The notes below the pieces were generated by a model. That model was given only the letters and a program-made list of their open reading frames with translations, searched no databases and was not told where the DNA came from. From positions 1 to 64,000 of the forward strand of contig CANLSM010000012.1 of assembly GCA_947493745.1 (NCBI GenBank): 64,000 nucleotides of DNA. Reading direction: 5' to 3'. This document shows positions 18,882 through 27,184 of this stretch, one piece after another. Position 1 is the first letter of the stretch, and the number at the start of each line of letters is the position of its first letter. The translations under genes and the position numbers were made by a program. Source of the stretch: an uncultured Paracoccaceae bacterium (GTDB taxonomy: Bacteria > Pseudomonadota > Alphaproteobacteria > Rhodobacterales > Rhodobacteraceae).

Positions 18882-18920
18882 CGTCTTGCCTCTTTTTTCG
18901 ATCTTCTCCGGCCGGTCTGC

Positions 18921-20408
18921 CTACCACCAGCGGGAGGCATGTGCAGAAAAGCCGCTTGCCTCTTCAAGGGCATACGCAGCATTCATCATATCAGCTTCGC
19001 CCCATGGCTGGCCAATTATTTGCAAACCGAGCGGAAGGCCCTGTTTGTCGAGCCCCGCAGGCACCGAAATGCCCGGCAGCCCGGCAAGGTTAACGGTGAC
19101 GGTGAAAACATCGTTGAGATACATGCTGATCGGGTCGGCGTCGGCCATCTCGCCAATACCGAAGGCCGCAGACGGGGTTGCCGGTGTCAGGATCGCATCG
19201 ACACCATCGGCGAAAACCGTCTCGAAGTCCCGCTTGATCAGCGTGCGGACCCGCTGGGCGCGGCGGTAATAGGCGTCATAGAATCCGGCCGACAGGACAT
19301 AGGCCCCGATCATCACCCGACGCTTGACCTCGGCTCCGAAACCCTCGGCGCGGGTGCGCTCATACATCTCGGTGATGCCCTCGTTGGCGCTGATTTTGGC
19401 GCGGTGGCCGTATTTCACGCCGTCATAGCGGGCGAGGTTGGACGAGGCCTCGGCTGGCGCGATCACGTAATAGGCGGGCAGGGCGTATTTCGTGTGGGGC
19501 AGCGAGATGTCCACGATGTTGGCGCCTGCGGCTTTCAGCTTCGCGGTACCTTCCTGCCAGAGCGCTTCGATCTCGTCGGGCATGCCATCGATGCGATATT
19601 CGCGCGGGATGCCGATGGTCTTGCCCCTGATATCGCCGGTGAGTGCCGCCTCGAAATTCGGGACGGGCAGGTCTGCGGAGGTGCTGTCCCTGGGGTCGTG
19701 GCCCGACATCGCTTCCAGCATGATGGCCGCGTCGCGCACCGATTTGGTCATCGGTCCGGCCTGATCGAGCGAGGAGGCGAAAGCGACCACTCCCCAGCGC
19801 GAGCAGCGCCCATAAGTGGGTTTTACGCCGACAATTCCCGTGAAGGCAGCGGGTTGGCGGATCGAGCCGCCCGTGTCGGTGCCGGTAGCCGCAAGGCAGA
19901 GATCGGCTGAAACCGCCGAGGCCGAGCCCCCGGACGAGCCGCCTGGCGTCAGGGCGGCGTTCGAGCCCTTGCGCTGCCAGGGGCTGATCGCCGGGCCATA
20001 GGCCGAGGTCTCGTTAGATGAGCCCATGGCGAACTCATCCATGTTGAGCTTGCCCAGATGAACGGCACCGCGTTCCCAGAGCTTGGCCGTGATGGTGCTC
20101 TCATAGGGTGGTTTGAAGCCGGTCAGGATGTTGGAGCCTGCCTGCGCGGGCACGTCCTCGGTGCAGAAGAGGTCTTTGATCCCCAGCGGGACGCCGCACA
20201 TGTCCGGCGCATCACCGGCCGCAAGCCGCGCGTCGGCGGCACGGGCCTGTTCCAGCGCCTTCTCGGGTGTCTTTGCGCAAAAGGCGTTGAGCGCATCGGC
20301 GGCCTCGATCTCGGTCAGGCAATCCGTCGTGATATCCTCGGAGGTGAAGGACCTGTTGCGCAGACCCTCACGGGCCTGGGATATGGTCAGTCTGCTCAGC
20401 TCACCCAT
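18921..20408 (-). CDS. gatA: Asp-tRNA(Asn)/Glu-tRNA(Gln) amidotransferase subunit A
   Basis: The glutaminase-like amidase subunit of GatCAB, which corrects Glu-tRNA(Gln) and Asp-tRNA(Asn) by transamidation. The 495-residue length is normal. The amidase signature Ser-Ser-Lys triad is in place: Lys in [10 protein letters not shown], then [13 protein letters not shown] and the [14 protein letters not shown] region. The C-terminal [20 protein letters not shown] is also diagnostic. gatC lies 3 bp upstream on the same strand; gatB is not in the window. The start is ATG at 20408. Confidence 0.97.
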   Translation of the reverse strand: MGELSRLTISQAREGLRNRSFTSEDITTDCLTEIEAADALNAFCAKTPEKALEQARAADARLAAGDAPDMCGVPLGIKDLFCTEDVPAQAGSNILTGFKPPYESTITAKLWERGAVHLGKLNMDEFAMGSSNETSAYGPAISPWQRKGSNAALTPGGSSGGSASAVSADLCLAATGTDTGGSIRQPAAFTGIVGVKPTYGRCSRWGVVAFASSLDQAGPMTKSVRDAAIMLEAMSGHDPRDSTSADLPVPNFEAALTGDIRGKTIGIPREYRIDGMPDEIEALWQEGTAKLKAAGANIVDISLPHTKYALPAYYVIAPAEASSNLARYDGVKYGHRAKISANEGITEMYERTRAEGFGAEVKRRVMIGAYVLSAGFYDAYYRRAQRVRTLIKRDFETVFADGVDAILTPATPSAAFGIGEMADADPISMYLNDVFTVTVNLAGLPGISVPAGLDKQGLPLGLQIIGQPWGEADMMNAAYALEEASGFSAHASRWW

Positions 20409-20411
20409 GGA

Positions 20412-20699
20412 TCACTCCACCACTTTGGGCACCGCGAAGAAGCCTTCACGGGCATCGGGTGCATTGGCGAGAATGCGCTCGGGATAGCCGCCGTCGGTGA
20501 TCTCGTCGGGGCGGCTCTTGAGGTCCATGGGCGTGACCGACGTCATAGGCTCCACACCATCGACATCGACCTCATTCAGCTGCTCCATGAAGCCCAGAAT
20601 GCCGGAGAGTTCCCCCGCCAATGCGTCAAGCTGATCCTCGGGCACCGCAATCCGGGCAAGATGCGCCACGCGGCGGGCTGTGTCCTTGTCAATCGACAT
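20412..20699 (-). CDS. gatC: Asp-tRNA(Asn)/Glu-tRNA(Gln) amidotransferase subunit C
   Basis: The small GatCAB subunit (95 residues), which stabilises GatA and helps it contact GatB. Family landmarks are [11 protein letters not shown] near the N terminus, the helix [16 protein letters not shown], and DGVEPMTSV with a final [19 protein letters not shown]. It lies 3 bp before gatA and is clearly co-transcribed with it. Confidence 0.95.
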   Translation of the reverse strand: MSIDKDTARRVAHLARIAVPEDQLDALAGELSGILGFMEQLNEVDVDGVEPMTSVTPMDLKSRPDEITDGGYPERILANAPDAREGFFAVPKVVE

Positions 20700-20800
20700 G
20701 ATCCTCGTCTCTCAGAGCCTGAAATTCCCAGTCGGTTTAGCGGGGGCGTGCGGGCAGGGCAAGAGGAGTGGGGCAGCCATTGCGCCTGTTGTCGGGGCGC

Positions 20801-20835
20801 GGGATGCCTCCGGCGGGGATATTTCTGGAAAAATG
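20801..20835. repeat. Rhodobacteraceae-type intergenic motif (GCCTCCGGCGGGGATATTT)
   Basis: The string GATGCCTCCGGCGGGGATAT followed by TTCTGGAAAAATGAAG resembles a short element that I recall as frequent at gene ends in Rhodobacteraceae genomes. It lies just after the stop codon of the ceramidase-like gene. It is a single copy here; recognition is from memory, and its function (perhaps RNA 3'-end formation) is not known to me. Confidence 0.5.
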
Positions 20836-20841
20836 AAGCGG

Positions 20842-21489
20842 CTATCGGATGAGATGGCGGTGCAGCACCAGAATCATCCACCCGAGCAGAACCCCGTTCA
20901 GGATGTGCCAGAGGAAATGGGTGCCGATGGGCAGGATCGGGCAGACCGCCTCGTCTATCGAGCGGAAGGTGAGCGAGATGATCAGAAGGCCTGCGCCGAT
21001 GGCCAGCCCTCTGGACGTTTCGGGATCGCGCGAGCGCATCATCAGAGCGTAGAGGGCGATCAGAAGCGCGACCGGAAGGTAGGCGACCGAGCCGTTCAGG
21101 GAGCCGACGATCCGGGTCAGGGCCCAGCCGGTGACGATCGCGAATGGGAAGAAGCCCGCCACGGCGGCAATGCCGGTCCATTGTGGCAGGTCGAAGAAGC
21201 GCGGCGTCGCGAAGAAGAGATAGGTCAGAATGAAGATCAGTATCGGCAGGACATCGGCCAGACTGGCCCAGCCGGTCGCAAAGGTGTGAAAGAGGAAGGA
21301 ACCGGTGCCGATGATCGCAAGAATGCCGCACAGGATGCGCGCGCCGCGATCCGACTTGCCCCCCAGCATGGCCCAGACCACGATGGCCGAGATCAGGAAG
21401 GCGGCATTGGTGACCGCATTGAGTGGCTCCGACCAGAAGGTGGCATCCACCCGTTCGCAGTAGTTGTCGATCTGATCCAGCCAGCCCAT
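20842..21489 (-). CDS. Ceramidase-like (CREST) membrane protein
   Basis: A 215-residue polytopic membrane protein with about seven hydrophobic segments. Typical ceramidase/alkaline-ceramidase-family features are IDNYCERVDATFWSEPLNAVTN near the N terminus, a GTGSFLFHTFATGWASLADVLPIL segment with a conserved His and Asp, and FLWHILNGVLLGWMI near the end; these His and Asp residues form the expected zinc site. The start at 21489 follows AAGGGG and gives the expected family N terminus. Earlier in-frame Met codons would extend the protein into sequence antisense to the neighbouring gene. Confidence 0.82.
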   Translation of the reverse strand: MGWLDQIDNYCERVDATFWSEPLNAVTNAAFLISAIVVWAMLGGKSDRGARILCGILAIIGTGSFLFHTFATGWASLADVLPILIFILTYLFFATPRFFDLPQWTGIAAVAGFFPFAIVTGWALTRIVGSLNGSVAYLPVALLIALYALMMRSRDPETSRGLAIGAGLLIISLTFRSIDEAVCPILPIGTHFLWHILNGVLLGWMILVLHRHLIR

Positions 21490-21558
21490 CGTCTGCCCCT
21501 TGCAACCCATGGTGTTTTTGTCTGCAATGGAACGGCCATGCAAGGGAGGATTTTCGCA

Positions 21559-22242
21559 ATGAAGCTGATCTGGTTGGGACATTCGGGATTTCGGCTGGAA
21601 ATCGGCGATCAGGTTTTGCTGATCGAACCGTGGCTGACCGGCAACCCGTTCTTTCCGCAGGACAGGCGAGAGGAGGCGGTGCGCGGTGCGACGCATATCC
21701 TGCTGACCCACGCCCATGGCGATCATGCCGGCGATGCGCTTGAGATCTCTGGCGCGCAATCGGTGCCGATTGTCGGGATCTACGATCTGGTGAGCCGGTG
21801 GGAGGCGCAAGAGGGCGCCGATGTCATCGGCTTCAACAAAGGCGGCACCGTGATGCTGGGCGATGTCGCGGTGACCATGGTGAATGCGACCCATTCATCA
21901 AGCCTGAACGGTGATGGCGGGGCGGGATCGGAGGCGGGCTTCATGATCTCCCATGACGACCGCACGATTTATGTCTCGGGCGACACGGACGTGATGGCGG
22001 ATATGGCGGTCTTTGAAGCGCTGCACCGGCCGGAGATCGGCGTATTGTGCATTGGCGGACATTTCACCATGGACCAGACGCGCGCGGCCTACGCCGCCAA
22101 CACGTTCTTCAATTTCAAGACGATTGTTCCGTGTCACTATCGCACGTTCCCGCTTCTTGCGCAGGATGCGGGCGAGTTGAAACAGCTTTGGACCAGCGGC
22201 GAGGTGATCGAGCCGGAGGTGCTGGAGGCGATCGATCTCTGA
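21559..22242 (+). CDS. UPF0173 metal-dependent hydrolase (MBL fold)
   Basis: A 227-residue metallo-beta-lactamase-fold hydrolase of the UPF0173 type. The metal motif HxHxDH is present as THAHGDHAGDA at about residues 52-62; the later Asp/His ligands lie in YVSGDTDVMADM and in PCHYRTF. The substrate is unknown. The ATG at 21559 follows GGGAGGA and gives the family N terminus MKLIWLGHSGFRLE; the longer frame opening at 20680 is antisense to its divergent neighbour and is discarded. Confidence 0.92.
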   Translation: MKLIWLGHSGFRLEIGDQVLLIEPWLTGNPFFPQDRREEAVRGATHILLTHAHGDHAGDALEISGAQSVPIVGIYDLVSRWEAQEGADVIGFNKGGTVMLGDVAVTMVNATHSSSLNGDGGAGSEAGFMISHDDRTIYVSGDTDVMADMAVFEALHRPEIGVLCIGGHFTMDQTRAAYAANTFFNFKTIVPCHYRTFPLLAQDAGELKQLWTSGEVIEPEVLEAIDL

Positions 22243-22378
22243 GGCCATTTGGCAGGGATGCGCAAAAAATCGCGCAAATCTGCCACCTTCGAAAAAGAGT
22301 CTCGCTTGGGAGGGCCGCGGCCGCTAGAACGGTCTTACACACACAGTACCAATTCGCTCACCCCAACGAGCGAGGTGC

Positions 22379-22410
22379 AAAGCGATCAGCTTCTGCTGAT
22401 CGCTTTTTTT
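22379..22410 (+). terminator. Strong rho-independent terminator
   Basis: AAAGCGATCAGC (22379-22390) and GCTGATCGCTTT (22395-22406) form a perfect 12-bp stem with a 4-nt TTCT loop and run into a seven-T tract (22404-22410). It points along the + strand, 137 bp beyond the UPF0173 stop, and ends at the stop codon of the convergent tadA gene. It could end the UPF0173 transcript or an unannotated small RNA from 22250-22410. Confidence 0.93.
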
Positions 22411-22865
22411 TATCGTCTGTCCCCAAAGAAGGTTTTGAGCAGTGTCGCGGATGCGGTCTCCTGCAGGCCGCCATAGACCTCCGGTTTGTGATGGGCCTGC
22501 GAATGCGCGAAAATGCGCGGCCCGTGCTCGACGCCACCCGATTTCGGATCGCTGGCTCCATAGTAGAGACGCGCGAGACGGGCCGCAGAGATGGCGGCGG
22601 CACAGAACGGGCACGGTTCCAGCGTGACATAGAGGTCGAGGCCGGGAAGCCGCTCGGAGCCCAGGCTCGTGCAGGCGGCGCGGATTGCAAGCACTTCGGC
22701 ATGGGCTGTGGGGTCGCACCTTTCGCGGGTCCGGTTGCCTGTGCGGGCAATGATCCGGCCCTTTGCGGGGTCCACGATCACGGCGCCGACCGGGGTTTCG
22801 CTCCGGTGGGCAGCGGCTTCGGCCTCTTCCAGGGCGATGTCCATCCATGAAGTGAATCTGCTCAT
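22410..22865 (-). CDS. tadA: tRNA adenosine(34) deaminase TadA
   Basis: Zinc enzyme that converts A34 to inosine in the anticodon wobble position of tRNA-Arg. The 151-residue length is normal. The active-site motifs are present: HAEV (zinc ligand His and catalytic Glu, in PTAHAEVLAIRAA) and PCPFC (Cys pair, in LEPCPFCAAAIS). The C-terminal PEVYGG matches the family. The start at 22865 (MSRFTSWM) fits the family better than the Met at 22928. The 3' end abuts the strong terminator on the opposite strand. Confidence 0.96.
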   Translation of the reverse strand: MSRFTSWMDIALEEAEAAAHRSETPVGAVIVDPAKGRIIARTGNRTRERCDPTAHAEVLAIRAACTSLGSERLPGLDLYVTLEPCPFCAAAISAARLARLYYGASDPKSGGVEHGPRIFAHSQAHHKPEVYGGLQETASATLLKTFFGDRR

Positions 22866-22951
22866 CTCACAGTCTCTGCCGGGGTCGCGGCCCGTTGGCA
22901 AGGTCACAATCACCATGGTCACCGGCAACGGCTTGGGCTAAAGCGCTTGGC

Positions 22952-23764
22952 ATGAGCTCTTCTGACACATCATCCGAGCGCATCGCGAAACGTCTGGCCC
23001 GCGCAGGCGTGGCCTCGCGCCGGGAGGCGGAGAAGATCATTCTGGCGGGCCGGATCGCGGTCAACGGCAAGATCATCGACAGTCCGGCGCTGAATGTGAC
23101 AGACGCCGATGCGATCACGCTGGACGGGCAACCGATTGGTGCGAAAGAGCCGGTGCGGCTCTGGCGCTATCACAAACCTGCGGGGCTGGTGACGACCGAG
23201 CGCGATGAGAAGGGCAGAGCCACGATCTTTGACCGGATGCCGCCTGAATTGCCACGGGTGATGAGCGTGGGGCGGCTTGATCTGACATCCGAGGGCCTGC
23301 TGCTTCTGACCAATGACGGGGACCTGAAGCGGCGGCTGGAACTGCCTTCGACCGGTTGGGTGCGCAAATATCGCGTCAGGGCGAAGGGCGTGCCGTCCGA
23401 GGCGCTGCTGGAGCCGCTGCGCAAGGGGATCACCGTCGATGGCGAGCGGTTCCTGCCCATGCAGGTGAGCATCGACCGGCAGCAGGGCGCGAATGTCTGG
23501 CTGTCCATCGCGCTTCGCGAGGGCAAGAACCGGGAGATCCGGCGCGCGCTGGAGCAGATCGGGATGAGCGTCAGCCGCCTGATCCGGGTTTCTTACGGTC
23601 CGTTTCAGCTGGGCGAACTGGCCAGTGGGGCGGTTGAGGAACTGCGCCCGAAAATCCTGCGCGAGCAACTGGGGATCAAGCGCGAGACCGATCGGGTGAC
23701 ACCGGATGCCGCGAAGCCAAAAGGTCTGCGCAGTCGGACCGTGCGCCGTCCCAACCGCCGCTGA
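22952..23764 (+). CDS. RluB/RsuA-family rRNA pseudouridine synthase
   Basis: A 270-residue enzyme that makes pseudouridine in rRNA, most likely the 23S RluB type. It has an N-terminal S4 RNA-binding domain (ERIAKRLARAGVASRREAEK) and the catalytic GRLD motif with its Asp (VMSVGRLDLTSEGLLLLTND). The C-terminal REGKNREIRRALEQIGM is also characteristic. A basic tail ends the protein. The ATG at 22952 is preferred to a Met at 22895 that overlaps the tadA promoter side. It is divergent from tadA, with 86 bp between the two starts. Confidence 0.92.
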   Translation: MSSSDTSSERIAKRLARAGVASRREAEKIILAGRIAVNGKIIDSPALNVTDADAITLDGQPIGAKEPVRLWRYHKPAGLVTTERDEKGRATIFDRMPPELPRVMSVGRLDLTSEGLLLLTNDGDLKRRLELPSTGWVRKYRVRAKGVPSEALLEPLRKGITVDGERFLPMQVSIDRQQGANVWLSIALREGKNREIRRALEQIGMSVSRLIRVSYGPFQLGELASGAVEELRPKILREQLGIKRETDRVTPDAAKPKGLRSRTVRRPNRR

Positions 23765-24202
23765 TCAGGTGGGCAGGTGGGCGAACCGCGCCCGCGCGCC
23801 CCGCTCGATTGCGGCTGCGTGCAGACGGTCGATGTTCAGCTCAAAGCGGATTTCCTCAAGCAGGCGCAACTCGGCCTCATCGGCGGTTCCGTCAGCGGCC
23901 ACCACATCGCATCCCAGCGCGTAAGCCGTCTCGAACAGATGCTCGGGCAGCGCATCGCGGACCAGACCGAAAAGCGCGTCCAGCCCGTCCTCTTCCTCGA
24001 AAAGATCGAAAACCGTCTGGGCAATTGTGCGGATGCGGTCCTTGTCATAGGTCTCGAAGATCGGAAGGCTGTCCACGATGCGCGAGATTGACAGCAACTC
24101 GGGCGCGGTCACCACCTCGTCAGAGGCGGATGCTGCGATCATCACGGCCACAAGCGCATCCTGCGGGGTCATGGAAGGAGGGATGGTGTCTTGCTCGGAC
24201 AT
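23765..24202 (-). CDS. TerB-like (tellurite resistance) domain protein
   Basis: A 145-residue helical protein of the TerB-like family. Landmarks are DALVAVMIAASASDEVVTAPEL near the N terminus and the second half YALGCDVVAADGTADEAELRLLEEI, with the acidic DGxxDExE-like loop that can bind divalent metal. It has no membrane helix or signal. The ATG at 24202 is chosen because the upstream frame is not protein-like. It is convergent with the rluB-type gene (adjacent stops) and divergent from lysS. Confidence 0.85.
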   Translation of the reverse strand: MSEQDTIPPSMTPQDALVAVMIAASASDEVVTAPELLSISRIVDSLPIFETYDKDRIRTIAQTVFDLFEEEDGLDALFGLVRDALPEHLFETAYALGCDVVAADGTADEAELRLLEEIRFELNIDRLHAAAIERGARARFAHLPT

Positions 24203-24373
24203 GGGTGGAACCGCCTTTGACTGGTCTTGCGTTGTATCGGCATATATCCATGCCTCCGACCGCCCGCAATGGTTTGCGACGTCGCGGGTCCTGCGTGATT
24301 GACCATCGCGCCCCTGCGCAGTATTGCGAGGCCCGATGGCCAAAGAGCCGAGACAGCACTGGACCCCCGAGAG

Positions 24374-25942
24374 ATGACTGACCTGCAAGAGATAGCGATG
24401 GACGCGAAAGCATGGCCCTTTCAGGAGGCGCGGCGCATTCTCAAACGTCTCGGCGGCAAGGCACCCGAGAAGGGGTATGTGCTGTTTGAGACCGGATACG
24501 GTCCTTCGGGTCTGCCTCATATCGGTACCTTCGGCGAGGTGTCACGGACCACGATGGTCAAGCGGGCGTTCGAGACGATCTCGGACATTCCCACCAGGCT
24601 CATCTGTTTTTCCGATGACATGGACGGGCTGCGCAAGGTGCCGAGCAATGTGCCAAACCCCGAAGGACTGGCCGAAGACCTGAACCTGCCGCTGACGAAA
24701 GTGCGCGACCCGTTCGGCACGCATCCCAGCTTTGCCCATCACAACAATGCGCGGCTCTGCGACTTTCTCGATCAGTTCGGGTTCGAGTATGAATTCGCGT
24801 CCTCGACCGATTACTACACCTCCGGCAGGTTCGACGAGGCCTTGCTGAAATGTCTGGCCGAGTTCGACCGGGTGATGGAGGTGATGCTGCCGACATTGGG
24901 TGAAGAACGGCGCGCAACCTATTCACCTTTCATGCCAATTTCGCCCAGAACCGGACATGTCCTGCAAGTGCCGACGCTGGAGCGCAATCTGGACAGGGGT
25001 ACAATCACCTATGCCGAACCCGATGGCGAGCGGATCGAGATCCCGGTCACGGGCGGCCATGTGAAACTGCAATGGAAGCCGGATTTTGGGATGCGCTGGG
25101 CCGCGCTCGGCGTCGACTATGAGATGTATGGCAAGGACCTGATCCCTACGGGCGAGTTGTCGACAAAGATCGCCCGGATCCTCGGCGGGCGCGCGCCCGA
25201 GCAGATGAACTATGAATTGTTTCTCGACGAGGGCGGTCAGAAGATCTCCAAATCCAAGGGTAACGGGCTGTCGATGGAGGAATGGCTGGCCTATGCCGCG
25301 CCCGAAAGTCTGCAGCTTTTCATGTTCCAGAAGCCCAAGACGGCCAAGCGACTTTACTTCGATGTGATCCCCAAGGCGGTGGACGAATATCACCAGCATC
25401 TGCGGGCCTATGCGGATCAGGACGCGAGCGCCCGGCTCAGCAATCCGGCCTTTCACATCCATGGGCATAACGTGCCGGCCAGCGATATGGTGGTCTCGTT
25501 CTCGATGCTTCTGAACCTCGCATCGGTATCAGTGGCAGAGGACAAGGAGGCGCTTTGGGGCTTCATCCGCAAGTATGCCGATGCCAACCCCGAGACCCAT
25601 CCTGCGCTGGATGCGGCGGCGGGCTTTGCGGTGCGCTACTATCAGGATTTTGTCAAACCGCATAAAGAGTTTCGCGCCCCAGATGCCCGCGAGCAGGCCG
25701 CACTAAAGGACCTGCGCGATCAGCTTTCGACCTGGCAGGGCGAGACGGATGCGGAAAGCCTGCAATCGCTGGTCTTCGCTGTCGGGAAATCACATGAGTT
25801 TGAGCCTCTAAGAGACTGGTTTTCGGCGATTTATGAGGTTTTGCTTGGGGCAAAGCAGGGGCCTCGTTTCGGCGGCTTCATCGCTCTCTTCGGAGTTCCG
25901 GAGACCGTTCAGCTGATCGACGAGGCCTTGGCGCGGGGCTAG
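24374..25942 (+). CDS. lysS: Lysyl-tRNA synthetase, class I (LysK type)
   Basis: A class I lysyl-tRNA synthetase, the archaeal-like form also kept by many Rhodobacterales. The Rossmann-fold motifs are SGLPHIGTFGEV (HIGH-like) near residue 43 and KISKSKGN (KMSKS-like) near residue 294. The 522-residue length and the C-terminal helical part match. The start at 24374 gives MTDLQEIAMDAKAWPFQEA, the expected family N terminus. Its stop overlaps the end of the convergent Lin0512 gene by 4 bp. Expression would depend on the 171-bp divergent promoter region shared with the terB-like gene. Confidence 0.95.
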   Translation: MTDLQEIAMDAKAWPFQEARRILKRLGGKAPEKGYVLFETGYGPSGLPHIGTFGEVSRTTMVKRAFETISDIPTRLICFSDDMDGLRKVPSNVPNPEGLAEDLNLPLTKVRDPFGTHPSFAHHNNARLCDFLDQFGFEYEFASSTDYYTSGRFDEALLKCLAEFDRVMEVMLPTLGEERRATYSPFMPISPRTGHVLQVPTLERNLDRGTITYAEPDGERIEIPVTGGHVKLQWKPDFGMRWAALGVDYEMYGKDLIPTGELSTKIARILGGRAPEQMNYELFLDEGGQKISKSKGNGLSMEEWLAYAAPESLQLFMFQKPKTAKRLYFDVIPKAVDEYHQHLRAYADQDASARLSNPAFHIHGHNVPASDMVVSFSMLLNLASVSVAEDKEALWGFIRKYADANPETHPALDAAAGFAVRYYQDFVKPHKEFRAPDAREQAALKDLRDQLSTWQGETDAESLQSLVFAVGKSHEFEPLRDWFSAIYEVLLGAKQGPRFGGFIALFGVPETVQLIDEALARG

Positions 25943-26307
25943 TCTGCCTGCCGCAATTGCCAGCCGGTCTGTTTGGGCAGGAAAGCCTCAACGGCTGCGG
26001 AGGCGATGACGATTGTGCCACCTGTCTCGTCATTCTCGACGTTCAGCCCGCCCCTGACGGCTGTGACCGTCGCGCGCCCGCGCGGCAGTTTCCCGGCCAG
26101 TGCGGTCGTGTCTACGGCCTTGGGGTCCTGCACGCCAATGGTGACCTGAACCCGCATCTCGCCATGGGAGAGGTCAAGTGCCTCGAAGAGCGGGATCGAG
26201 GAATGGCGGATGGCATCCTCGATGGCGCGCGCGGCGGCCTTGGTATAGTCCATGCCGTACTGGTCATTGCCCATGCCCATTTCGATGATGATGCGATGCT
26301 CGCTCAT
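25939..26307 (-). CDS. Lin0512 family protein, second copy
   Basis: A 122-residue protein of the Lin0512 family. The landmarks are the N-terminal RIIIEMGMGNDQYGMDYTKAAARAIEDAIRHSS and the V(Q/K)VTIGVQDPKAVDTTAL segment; the family is small, soluble and of unknown function. It overlaps the upstream paralogue by four bases (ATGA), a classic coupled pair, and is about as long as it. It ends convergent with lysS (4-bp overlap). Confidence 0.85.
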   Translation of the reverse strand: MSEHRIIIEMGMGNDQYGMDYTKAAARAIEDAIRHSSIPLFEALDLSHGEMRVQVTIGVQDPKAVDTTALAGKLPRGRATVTAVRGGLNVENDETGGTIVIASAAVEAFLPKQTGWQLRQAD

Positions 26308-26654
26308 GCGCTCTTCTCCATGTCGAAAGACACCGATATCGCGGCATTTGCGATGATGGTGGGGTTGCCGTCCGCAAGCGGACGGGGAATATCGAGGCCG
26401 CCATGGCTGACCGTCACATTCGGCTGGCCATAGGGGAAGACGGCTTCAAGCTGCGCGACATCGACCTTCGAAGGGTCCTGCACGCCGATCTCGACCTTGA
26501 TGATCATTGCATCCTTGGGGAAACCGAACAGTTCCGCCAGATTGATCGAGTTGTGCCAGAGGGCGTCCTGCAAGGCCCGCTTGGCGGCCTGCGTATAGTC
26601 GCCACGGCGCAGTGATGTGCCCATTCCGAATTCCGTCAGCAGTCGATGGGTCAT
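26304..26654 (-). CDS. Lin0512 family protein, first copy
   Basis: A 116-residue protein of the Lin0512 family: TEFGMGTSLRRGDYTQAAKRALQDALWHNSI and MIIKVEIGVQDPSKVDVAQLEAVFPYGQPNVTVSHGGL. The start at 26654 follows GGAGGGATGA. Together with the next gene it forms a two-paralogue operon, probably giving a hetero-oligomer. A 122-bp gap to the divergent DUF4864 gene holds the promoters. The function is not known. Confidence 0.85.
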   Translation of the reverse strand: MTHRLLTEFGMGTSLRRGDYTQAAKRALQDALWHNSINLAELFGFPKDAMIIKVEIGVQDPSKVDVAQLEAVFPYGQPNVTVSHGGLDIPRPLADGNPTIIANAAISVSFDMEKSA

Positions 26655-26776
26655 TCATCCCTCCCGTTCCGATGCCTCTCCGATAGACCAGTTCGGCGCC
26701 GGTTTGAAGCGCGGGCTTTTGACTCTCCGCCCCACCAGCCTAGGTCTTTCGGCAACAGGTTGATGAGGAGGCGGGT

Positions 26777-27184
26777 ATGTATGTGAAGGTTCTGGGACTG
26801 TTGCTGGTGGTGCTCATGGGGGCGCAAGGCCTTGCGCAATCTGCCTCGGACAGCATAAGGGGCGTAATCTCAAGCCAGTTGCAGGCGTTTCAGAGCGATG
26901 ATTTCGTCACCGCGTTCACCTTCGCCTCGCCGGTCATTCGCGAGATATTCAGCACGCCGGAGAATTTCGGGCGGATGGTGCGAAACGGATTTCCGATGGT
27001 GCACCGCCCCGCGGATGTGCAGTTCTCCTCGCTGACGGAACGGGCCGGTCGCCAGTATCAGAGCGTGCTGATCAAGGACCAGTCCGGGCGCCTTCACGTT
27101 CTGGAATACGAGATGATCGAAGGGCCGGATGGCTGGCAGATCAACGGGGTCCAGTTCAAGAAGCCAAGCGCTGCCGGAGCATAA
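26777..27184 (+). CDS. Secreted DUF4864 protein
   Basis: A 135-residue protein with a signal peptide (MYVKVLGLLLVVLMGAQGLAQ) and a mature NTF2-like domain of the DUF4864 type: VISSQLQAFQSDDFVTAFTFASPVIREIF, then ENFGRMVRNGFPMVHRPADVQF. GAGGAGG is just before the ATG. Its 3' end overlaps the 3' end of the convergent retron reverse transcriptase by 29 bp (27156-27184), so the two genes share termination sequence. The function is unknown. Confidence 0.87.
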   Translation: MYVKVLGLLLVVLMGAQGLAQSASDSIRGVISSQLQAFQSDDFVTAFTFASPVIREIFSTPENFGRMVRNGFPMVHRPADVQFSSLTERAGRQYQSVLIKDQSGRLHVLEYEMIEGPDGWQINGVQFKKPSAAGA

